A stretch of DNA of 15,154 bases, from assembly GCA_028712915.1 (NCBI GenBank), contig JAQTPJ010000006.1, positions 1 to 15,154 on the forward strand, read 5' to 3'. Below are positions 1-6,472 of the stretch, piece by piece; positions within the stretch are counted from its first letter, which is position 1, and each line of letters begins with the position of its first letter. This DNA comes from Candidatus Omnitrophota bacterium. Its GTDB lineage: Bacteria; Omnitrophota; Gorgyraeia; Velamenicoccales; JABMQK01. The position numbers were made by a program, and so were the translations under genes. The notes beneath the pieces were generated by a model. The model saw only the letters and a program-made list of their open reading frames with translations. It was not told the DNA's origin and searched no databases.

Positions 1-705
1 CAGGTTTTTTTATCACATTCCGGAGCATGTTCCAGGCGCAGGGCCTTGGAATTAATAAAGGCCGGCAAAGTTAAAGTAGGAGGTAAAGTAGAAACCGAAC
101 CGTCTTACCAGATAAATCCTGGCGGCGAAACCGTTTATTTGGACGGCAAGAAAATATCCTTAAAAGAAAAAATATATATTTTATTAAATAAACCTAAAGG
201 CGTGACCACGACTAAAAAAGACCCTTTTGCGGAGACCACGGTTATGGATTTATTGCCCGCGGCATATAAACACTTATTCCCTGTGGGCAGGCTCGATAAG
301 GATTCGACGGGATTATTGATATTAACCAACGACGGAGATTTATCTTACAAATTGACGCATCCGGCTTTTGGCGTAGATAAAGTTTATGTCGCAAAATTGG
401 ATAAAGAATTGTCGGAACTTCATAGAAACCAGCTCCAGAGAGGAGTAATGCTGGAAGGTGTTGTTACTTCTCCGTGTAAAGTAACCAGGGCGGGCGACGG
501 AAAAATAAAAATTATAATTCACGAGGGCCGCAAGCGCCAGATTAAGAAAATGTTGGCTTTATTTAAATATAGAGTGTTGGCGTTAGAAAGGGTGGCATTA
601 GGTAACCTGGGCTTAGGCGATTTAGCATTGGGAGAATGGCGCGAGATATCTGATGACGAATTAGCGCAATTAAGCAAAATTATCAGGGTTAAAAAAGATA
701 AATGA
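1..705 (+). CDS. rluB: 23S rRNA pseudouridine synthase, RluB/RsuA family (5' end outside window)
   Basis: The product isomerises a uridine in 23S rRNA (RluB type) to pseudouridine during ribosome assembly. The reading frame is open from base 1. The first codons read LSHSGACSRRRALELIKAGKV, which is the middle of an S4 RNA-binding domain, so the gene begins upstream and the TTG at 46 is not its start. The catalytic domain follows. It has the family signature GRLDKDSTGLLILTNDG with the catalytic Asp at bases 295-297, the upstream LNKPKGV segment, and the late GRKRQIKKML segment. The visible 234 residues are close to a full RluB, so only the first few residues should be missing. The stop overlaps the next ATG (ATGA, 702-705), implying coupling. 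RluB and its paralogue RsuA (16S rRNA) are hard to separate by eye; RluB is preferred from overall resemblance. Confidence 0.93.
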   Translation, partial: QVFLSHSGACSRRRALELIKAGKVKVGGKVETEPSYQINPGGETVYLDGKKISLKEKIYILLNKPKGVTTTKKDPFAETTVMDLLPAAYKHLFPVGRLDKDSTGLLILTNDGDLSYKLTHPAFGVDKVYVAKLDKELSELHRNQLQRGVMLEGVVTSPCKVTRAGDGKIKIIIHEGRKRQIKKMLALFKYRVLALERVALGNLGLGDLALGEWREISDDELAQLSKIIRVKKDK

Positions 706-1985
706 ACAAAATTATACCTAATTTAGTATTATCCGACAGCAAAGGCAATATATTCGTCCATCCTGATTTAAAGATGATGGGCTGCGCTGCGGATATAGCT
801 AAGATACCCTTGAAGGAAGAAATAATCCTTATGCCTAAAGGCAGCACGCTGTTTTATATGCCTGGGCATATGCCGATAGGCTATGATGTGAATGAAAAAT
901 ATCCGGCGCTTATAGCGCAATACAAAGGGAAAAAAGTTTTTGCCGTGAGCGCATTTCTTATTCCGGGATATACAAGGCTGCTTTTGCCGGCAGCAAAGAA
1001 AATAGACAGAAAAATAATCCTGCCGCTCTGGTCTTACGCGGCTGTGGGATGGTTGAAGGGAAAATATTATGTTGCGGCAATAAAAATCGACCCTTTATTA
1101 CGCCAAAGGCCTCATTATTACAGCAATACCGCGTTGTTAAAGAATAACGCCGGACTATTCTTGAAGAAATATCCGCGCAACAGGTTATTCAGGCACTTGT
1201 CAAATTGCGCCTTGAATTATAATTGCCGCGCGGCCCAGAATTTATTTTTTAAACGCTGGGAAGCGCCGCTGCCGGCTTCGCCGGTTTGTAACGCCAGTTG
1301 CCTGGGTTGTTTATCCTTACAGGATAGCGATTGCACAACAGCGTCGCATGCGCGCATAAATTTCGTGCCCACGCCGCAGGAAATAAAAGAGGTAGCTGTC
1401 AGGCATCTGGATAAAGCCAGGGAGGCTATTGTAAGTTTCGGACAGGGCTGCGAAGGAGAACCTCTGTTGCAATTTAAAACCATAAAAAAGGCGATAGTCA
1501 TGATTAGGCAATCTACTCCAAAAGGTACAATTCACTTGAATACAAATGCCTATAATCCTGATTACTTGGAAGAGTTGGCCCGGGTGGGTTTGAACAGTGT
1601 GCGTATCAGCATAAACAGCTTCCGCAAGGATTTTTACGATGCTTACTACAATCAGCGCGGATATAAATTTAACGATGTCATGTCTTCCATCAAAATAGCC
1701 AAGAAGGCGGGGTTATTTGTTTCTTTGAATCTACTGGTTTTCCCCGGGTTAACAGATACTCCGGCTGAAATTTCGGCATTAATCAATTTATTAAAACGCG
1801 GCTATGTTGACCTTTTGCAGTTGAGGAATTTATGCATAGATTCAGCCTTTTATCTGAGTAAAATTCCTCCTATTAAAGAAAAGCCGATTGGCATATTGAA
1901 TATGTTAGGCACGATAAAAAAGGCTGCTCCTATGGTATGCTTCGGATACTTTAACCTGCCCAGAGAAAGATTTAATTTATCTTGA
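702..1985 (+). CDS. Uncharacterised radical SAM protein
   Basis: This 427-residue protein has an N-terminal region of about 190 residues that I do not recognise, followed by a radical SAM core. The 4Fe-4S cluster motif is Cys196-x3-Cys200-x2-Cys203, and a GEP motif for SAM binding lies at 252-254 within the phrase GQGCEGEPLL. LNTNAY (279-284) and RISINS (301-306) fit later strands of the barrel. There are extra cysteines at 169, 175, 211, 250, 378 and 413; the 169/175 pair just before the core and Cys211 just after it could bind something else. I recall similar unnamed radical SAM proteins in several deep-branching bacteria, but no known reaction. The gene overlaps rluB by 4 bases without its own clear ribosome binding site, so it is likely translated by coupling. 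A role in RNA modification is only suggested by that neighbour. Confidence 0.9.
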   Translation: MNKIIPNLVLSDSKGNIFVHPDLKMMGCAADIAKIPLKEEIILMPKGSTLFYMPGHMPIGYDVNEKYPALIAQYKGKKVFAVSAFLIPGYTRLLLPAAKKIDRKIILPLWSYAAVGWLKGKYYVAAIKIDPLLRQRPHYYSNTALLKNNAGLFLKKYPRNRLFRHLSNCALNYNCRAAQNLFFKRWEAPLPASPVCNASCLGCLSLQDSDCTTASHARINFVPTPQEIKEVAVRHLDKAREAIVSFGQGCEGEPLLQFKTIKKAIVMIRQSTPKGTIHLNTNAYNPDYLEELARVGLNSVRISINSFRKDFYDAYYNQRGYKFNDVMSSIKIAKKAGLFVSLNLLVFPGLTDTPAEISALINLLKRGYVDLLQLRNLCIDSAFYLSKIPPIKEKPIGILNMLGTIKKAAPMVCFGYFNLPRERFNLS

Positions 1986-2020
1986 TATAAATTATTTTAT
2001 AAGATAAAATTAAATACTGC

Positions 2021-2051
2021 TTGACGGTGTTATAACACTGCACCTTACAAT
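2021..2051 (+). promoter_or_regulatory. Candidate promoter with palindrome in a 19-bp spacer, ahead of yggT
   Basis: TTGACG (2021-2026) and TACAAT (2046-2051) make a -35/-10 pair with a 19-bp spacer. The spacer begins with the perfect 12-bp palindrome GTGTTATAACAC (2027-2038). Transcription would start near 2058, only a few bases before the yggT ATG at 2061. That would give a nearly leaderless mRNA and would fit the lack of a Shine-Dalgarno sequence there. A spacer of 19 bp with a dyad is typical of MerR-family promoters, but no regulator gene is in view. Confidence 0.45.
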
Positions 2052-2060
2052 AAGTTAAGT

Positions 2061-2363
2061 ATGTTTATTCTTTACAATCTTTTAACCGCATTAGCGCATA
2101 TCGTAGAAATAGTCCTGACTATTCTCTACTGGCTTATTCTTATCCGCGCATTAATCAGCTGGGTCAATCCGGACCCGTTAAATCCCATAGTCCAATTCTT
2201 ATATAGCACCACAGAGCCGATATTGGCGCCTTTGAGAAAATGGCTGCCATTTAGCTACCGTTCAGGCATAGACTTTTCGCCGTTAATCGCTTTTTTGATT
2301 ATAATATTCCTTAAGTCATTTCTGGTAAGCACATTGATTGATTTGGCCTTTAGGTTAAGATAA
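2061..2363 (+). CDS. YggT-family integral membrane protein
   Basis: The 100-residue protein has two long hydrophobic segments (about 3-32 and 74-96). Between them lies the family's signature stretch: RALISWVNPDP, then NPIVQFLYSTTEPILAPLRKWLP. This matches the YggT/CCB3/YlmG family of small inner-membrane proteins, linked in various bacteria and plastids to division, osmotic tolerance or cytochrome b6 haem attachment. The function in this organism is not known. Bacterial versions are one or two copies of a two-helix unit; this is a single-unit form. The ATG at 2061 fits the usual N-terminus. No Shine-Dalgarno sequence precedes it, and a candidate promoter sits immediately upstream. The 65-nt gap to the next gene has no clear terminator, so the two may be co-transcribed. 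Confidence 0.88.
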   Translation: MFILYNLLTALAHIVEIVLTILYWLILIRALISWVNPDPLNPIVQFLYSTTEPILAPLRKWLPFSYRSGIDFSPLIAFLIIIFLKSFLVSTLIDLAFRLR

Positions 2364-2428
2364 GCGGATATTAAGGTATTTTTTATATAGACTATGAGTA
2401 TCTAATTAAGAAAAAATAGGGGTTGTTT

Positions 2429-5400
2429 ATGATAGCGGGATATAAGGATAAGCTGAATAAAATAATCCGCAGAGTATTTAACCGCGAAAACCTTATAAGT
2501 TTTGCCTACATATTTATTATAGCCATTTCCTACCTGGTTGTTCCTTACTATAATATCCGCACTGGCTTTACCAATTGGGGATTCACCGGTTTTGTTGACG
2601 CAGAAGGACCGGTTAACGCCGCCGCCTTGACTATCCAAAGGACCTTGACGTTCGCGCTTATAATTTTCTATATCTACCGCCTGAGATTAAAAAGGAAGAT
2701 GCGGGATGAGAGTTATGAGATTGATTTAGCGATTAAAGAATCCGAAGACAGGCGCCATCGTATAGAAAGGGAATATTTCAAGTTAAAAAGGCAGATGCAA
2801 AATATTTTTGACGCGATGGATGATTTAGTGTTTATATCCAATAAGAACTTTAAGATTGAGTTTACGAATAAATCATTCAAGCAGGTTTTTGGCGAGGGCG
2901 TAGGAAAAAAATGCTACGAAGTTTTGTATAAAAGAAACGAAATTTGCCCCTGGTGTTTTGGCGAACGCGTATTTGACGGAGAATTCGTAATTGTAGAGCA
3001 CAGGCACCAGTTGAATAACAGGATTTATCGCATCCACAACAGCCCTTTGATAAATCCGGACGGCAGCATTTCCAAAATTTCAGTGATGCACGATATCACC
3101 AACGAGAGGGAGATGCAACAAAGGATAGAGTCATCCGAGCGTTATTTTCGTAACCTCTTTGAGAACCTGCCTGTGGCGTGTTTCGATTATGACAGAGAAG
3201 GAAAAATTATAGGCTGGAATAAAGCAGCCGAAAAATTATACGGTTTCAAAACAAATGATGTTTTAAACCGTTCCATGTTTGAGACAATAGCCCAGGAAAA
3301 AGACCGCGATAAGACAATATCTCTTATTAAAGAAGTATTTAACGGCAAATCTTTCCAGGGGATGGAATGGGAAGACAAAAGTTCCGACGGGACATACCGT
3401 TATGTCTATACCAGCACTTATCCTATATATGATTTGGGCGGGCAGGTATCCCACGGCATGAGCGTCAATATAGATTTATCGCAGCAGAAAATCATAGAGA
3501 ATGAATTGAAGTCTTCCAAGGAACACTTGGAAAGGATTATGGAGACGCCGCAGAATTTGGTCGTTGAGTTAGATAGTGATACAAGAATAAAGATGTTTAA
3601 TAAGGGCTGCGAGATGGTTACCGGCTATAGCAGGGCGGAAACGATAGGCAAGAACTGGCTGGATTTATTTATACCTGAAAGATTAAGGGATACAGTGAGG
3701 ATGATGATTGAGGAGACAAAGAGTGATAGGAATATACTGCCTAACCATTATGAGAGCCCTATTTTGACCAAATCAGGCGAAGAGAGGGTTGTGTTTTGGT
3801 CGAATACGGTTTTAAGAGATAAGGCGGAGCAGGTTATAAGCATCATAGTTATCGGTGTTGACATCACGGAGCGCAAAAGGGCCCAACAAAAAATCATAGA
3901 TGCCGAAGAGCGCTATAGGACTTTTTTAGAAAGTGTTCCTTTGCATGTCGGCATGATAGATGAATCCGGCAAGTTTATTATTTGGAATAAGTATTCAGAG
4001 AAGATGTTTGGCTACACAAAGGAAGAGGCAATAGGAAAAATTACGCCGACTGATATCCATGAGACGCCGCAGGAAGCGCGAGATGTCGTGGAAACAGCTG
4101 CCAGGGAAGGTATTTTTTCCAGGGAACTTAAACTTGTTCATAAAAATGGCAGAAAAATACCCGTATCTTTAAGCGCGGTACCGAGGGTAATTAACGGTAA
4201 AATTGTGGGCTTCCTGGGGTTTGCCAGAGATAATAGCGAGAGGGCAGTAGCAGAGAAAGAGTTATCTATGGCAAAGGAAAAATTAGAAAGCCTTGCCTTA
4301 AAAGATACCTTAACGGAGCTTTATAATAAACGCTATATTCTGGAGAGATTAAATTCAGAGTTTGAAAGGGCAAAGCGTTCTTTCTCTCCATTATCATTAT
4401 TGCAGATAGATTTGGATTATTTTAAGTCGATTAACGACACCTACGGTTATGATTTTGGGGATAAGGTTTTAATCCAGGTAGCAAAGTTGTTAAGGTCAGA
4501 ACTGCGCGCCAATGATGTTATTGCCCGTTGGGCTGGCGAGGAGTTTATGATAATTCTGCCTGAGATAGACCGCGAGAACGCTATTTTAGTATCTAAAAAG
4601 CTTATACGCGTGCTTGAACATAAAGGGTTCGGCGATGAGAAAAATGTGGTCAATTTAAAATGCAGCATCGGCGTTGTGAGCTATCCCGAAGATCCCCTAT
4701 TTAATCCTAAAGAAATGATTGAGGCAGTAGAGAAGTCGGTATTTAAAGTAAAGACCTCCGGAGGAGACGGGGTAGGCTCTTATATACATGGTTTTATGAA
4801 AGATGAAGACAAAACGGCAATATCGGAGAAAGACCGTTTATTAAAGGCTTTAAAGGAGAAAATGTCGTTTTTTGCCGTTAAGGGAGAAGATAGCATTTTA
4901 GAGGCAGTATATTCTTTGTCTAAGAGCTTGGAGTTGAAAGACCACACTACTCGCCAGCATTCCGAGAAGACAGTGCACTATGCGGTAAAACTGGCGCAGA
5001 AATTCGACTTGAGCGAACGCGAGGTCGAAAATGTCAGACGCGCAGCAGTATTGCATGACATAGGTAAAATCGGCATACCAGATAAGATTCTTCTTAAGAA
5101 AGGCCCCCTTACCAAGGCTGAGTTTGAAATAGTAAAACAGCACCCTAAGATTGCCGCTGACATAATGTCTGTAGTAGAATTTCTTTCGGAGAGCACGCCT
5201 TTTGTGCTTCATCATCACGAGAAATATGACGGTACAGGTTATCCCGACGGATTAAAAGGAGAAGAAATTCCCTTGGGCGCCCGCATAGTCTCTATTGTGG
5301 ATGTCTATGAAGCCTTGACAGAGAATAGGCCATATCGCAAGGCGTTTTCCAAAGAAGAAGCCATAAAAATAATTCAGGATAGCTCCGGAACCCAGTTTGA

Positions 5401-5464
5401 CCCCAAGATAGCAGAGGCATTCTTAGAGTTGATTAAAGGCGAAACAAACCATAATAATTCTTGA
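2429..5464 (+). CDS. Membrane-bound PAS(x4)-GGDEF-HD-GYP c-di-GMP signalling protein
   Basis: The 1011-residue protein combines c-di-GMP synthesis-type and breakdown-type domains. Two membrane segments (about 22-43 and 65-84) flank a short outer loop, then come a coiled segment and four PAS domains at roughly 120-225, 235-350, 362-482 and 494-608. The first PAS carries Cys162, Cys173 and Cys176 (CPWC). The GGDEF domain (about 620-787) has AGEEF at 702-706 in place of GGDEF or GGEEF, with the inhibitory RxxD site at Arg693-Asp696. The HD-GYP domain (about 822-1003) looks intact: HD at 876-877, HHE at 929-931 and GTGYP at 935-939. ATG 2429 is chosen because AGGGG (2418-2422) lies 6 nt upstream, while a TTG at 2423 would directly abut that site. 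Net activity, synthesis or hydrolysis, cannot be read from sequence; hydrolysis is the safer prediction. Confidence 0.95.
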   Translation: MIAGYKDKLNKIIRRVFNRENLISFAYIFIIAISYLVVPYYNIRTGFTNWGFTGFVDAEGPVNAAALTIQRTLTFALIIFYIYRLRLKRKMRDESYEIDLAIKESEDRRHRIEREYFKLKRQMQNIFDAMDDLVFISNKNFKIEFTNKSFKQVFGEGVGKKCYEVLYKRNEICPWCFGERVFDGEFVIVEHRHQLNNRIYRIHNSPLINPDGSISKISVMHDITNEREMQQRIESSERYFRNLFENLPVACFDYDREGKIIGWNKAAEKLYGFKTNDVLNRSMFETIAQEKDRDKTISLIKEVFNGKSFQGMEWEDKSSDGTYRYVYTSTYPIYDLGGQVSHGMSVNIDLSQQKIIENELKSSKEHLERIMETPQNLVVELDSDTRIKMFNKGCEMVTGYSRAETIGKNWLDLFIPERLRDTVRMMIEETKSDRNILPNHYESPILTKSGEERVVFWSNTVLRDKAEQVISIIVIGVDITERKRAQQKIIDAEERYRTFLESVPLHVGMIDESGKFIIWNKYSEKMFGYTKEEAIGKITPTDIHETPQEARDVVETAAREGIFSRELKLVHKNGRKIPVSLSAVPRVINGKIVGFLGFARDNSERAVAEKELSMAKEKLESLALKDTLTELYNKRYILERLNSEFERAKRSFSPLSLLQIDLDYFKSINDTYGYDFGDKVLIQVAKLLRSELRANDVIARWAGEEFMIILPEIDRENAILVSKKLIRVLEHKGFGDEKNVVNLKCSIGVVSYPEDPLFNPKEMIEAVEKSVFKVKTSGGDGVGSYIHGFMKDEDKTAISEKDRLLKALKEKMSFFAVKGEDSILEAVYSLSKSLELKDHTTRQHSEKTVHYAVKLAQKFDLSEREVENVRRAAVLHDIGKIGIPDKILLKKGPLTKAEFEIVKQHPKIAADIMSVVEFLSESTPFVLHHHEKYDGTGYPDGLKGEEIPLGARIVSIVDVYEALTENRPYRKAFSKEEAIKIIQDSSGTQFDPKIAEAFLELIKGETNHNNS

Positions 5465-6354
5465 GTTCGTTAAAAAATCCCTTAAAGATAGTTAAAAAAT
5501 TACCCCGCAATATATATTTTTCTATTCTGCGCAGCAATGCTGTAAATAAAAAATATGTAGCGGCAGCCGTATGTCTATGCGTTTTATTCCTTCATGTTTT
5601 CAATTGCTTTGCTAAAGCAGGTAAACAAGAAGTTATTATAACTGCCAGTTCGGCAATAGTAGTTGATCTTAAAAAAAACAAAATAGCCTATTCGAGAAAT
5701 ATCCACATTAAGCGTGCTCCTGCCAGTACTCTTAAAATCCTTACAGCATTGGTAGCATTGGAAAGGTTAGGTCCGGACGCTATTGTGGAAGTCTCCCATA
5801 ATGCTTCTTTGACAGAGCCAAGCAAAATATGGCTAAAACCCGGCGAGAAATACAGGTCTATAGATTTAATCAAGGCGGTTTTGATTTCTTCCGCTAATGA
5901 CGCCAGCGTCGCCCTTGCAGAGGCAGTGGCTGGCAGCGAATCGCAATTCGCTAAAATAATGAACAAAAAAGCGAGGTCATTAGGGGCAAAGCACTCTAAT
6001 TTTATAAACGCTTCCGGACTGCCCGCTAAAAACCAATATTCTACGGTATATGATTTATACCGCATAACCAGGGCGGCGCTAAAAAATCCTGTGATTTATC
6101 AGATTATGAAGAAAAAGAAGACCGTTATTCAAAGTAGCGATGGGAGAAGCATAGATTTAGTTAACCATAACAAGCTGCTTTTCAAAAAATCCTACCCGCT
6201 TGTATTGGTTAAGACGGGGTATACCAAAAGCGCCCGGCATTGTTATTCCGGGATAGCTTATGCCAAGAATAAGGAATACGCGATTGTTATATTAAGGAGC
6301 AGTAAGCCATGGACAGATATAGATAATTTATTGAAGTTGATTAAAGCCAGGTAG
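5461..6354 (+). CDS. D-alanyl-D-alanine carboxypeptidase, peptidase S11 family
   Basis: This is a penicillin-binding-type serine peptidase that trims the terminal D-Ala of peptidoglycan stem peptides outside the cytoplasmic membrane. All three active-site motifs are present and in order: SxxK at Ser89-Lys92, SxN at Ser144-Asn146 and KTG at 251-253. The N-terminus has a long basic stretch and then a hydrophobic segment (about 32-50) ending in AKA (51-53), a plausible signal peptidase I site. At 297 residues it stops soon after the catalytic domain, so the C-terminal beta domain of DacA-type enzymes appears absent. The TTG start at 5461 overlaps the preceding stop (TTGA); no other good start exists upstream of the signal segment and no close Shine-Dalgarno sequence is seen, which implies translation coupled to the c-di-GMP gene. 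Confidence 0.92.
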   Translation: MSSLKNPLKIVKKLPRNIYFSILRSNAVNKKYVAAAVCLCVLFLHVFNCFAKAGKQEVIITASSAIVVDLKKNKIAYSRNIHIKRAPASTLKILTALVALERLGPDAIVEVSHNASLTEPSKIWLKPGEKYRSIDLIKAVLISSANDASVALAEAVAGSESQFAKIMNKKARSLGAKHSNFINASGLPAKNQYSTVYDLYRITRAALKNPVIYQIMKKKKTVIQSSDGRSIDLVNHNKLLFKKSYPLVLVKTGYTKSARHCYSGIAYAKNKEYAIVILRSSKPWTDIDNLLKLIKAR

Positions 6355-6365
6355 CGAGAATCGCC

Positions 6366-6391
6366 GAAGTCCGCCGCCACTTCATTGGTGG
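6366..6391. repeat. Imperfect inverted repeats between the carboxypeptidase gene and the leuT promoter
   Basis: Two overlapping small dyads are seen. GAAGT (6366-6370) pairs with ACTTC (6379-6383). CCGCC (6374-6378) pairs with GGTGG (6387-6391) with one G-T pair. No T-run follows, so this is not a standard intrinsic terminator. It may be a decayed intergenic repeat; nothing further can be said. Confidence 0.3.
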
Positions 6392-6412
6392 ATAAAAGCG
6401 TATAAAAAGATA

Positions 6413-6441
6413 TTGAAAACTTGATATTCGCCCGATATAAT
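6413..6441 (+). promoter_or_regulatory. Sigma70-type promoter of the LeuT-like transporter operon
   Basis: TTGAAA (6413-6418) and a perfect TATAAT (6436-6441) are separated by exactly 17 bp. The predicted transcription start near 6448 gives a leader of about 25 nt that carries AGGA (6463-6466), 6 nt before the ATG at 6473. Spacing, motif match and position all agree, so this is one of the clearest promoters in the window. Confidence 0.8.
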
Positions 6442-6447
6442 AATTTT

Positions 6448-6461
6448 AAGTTTTAAAACTT
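6448..6461. promoter_or_regulatory. Perfect 14-bp palindrome at the predicted leuT transcription start
   Basis: AAGTTTTAAAACTT reads identically on both strands and begins at the predicted transcription start. Its position just downstream of the -10 box is one where a repressor could block initiation. The AT-rich content means it could also arise by chance, and the short stem would be weak in RNA. Confidence 0.35.
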
Positions 6462-6472
6462 TAGGATAACAT

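Noticed and set aside
46..705. TTG at 46 as the rluB start
   Set aside because: The frame is open to base 1 and the upstream codons encode the expected S4-domain residues, so the gene begins outside the window.
1994..2010. ATTTTAT/ATAAAAT inverted repeat as a terminator after the radical SAM gene
   Set aside because: The stem is only A-T pairs with a 3-nt loop and no following T-run.
2423..2428. TTG at 2423 as the start of the GGDEF/HD-GYP gene
   Set aside because: It directly abuts the AGGGG ribosome binding site; ATG 2429 has a proper 6-nt spacing.
6374..6391. Stem-loop after the carboxypeptidase gene as an intrinsic terminator
   Set aside because: The stem is short with a G-T pair and is followed by GATAAAAGCG rather than a run of T.
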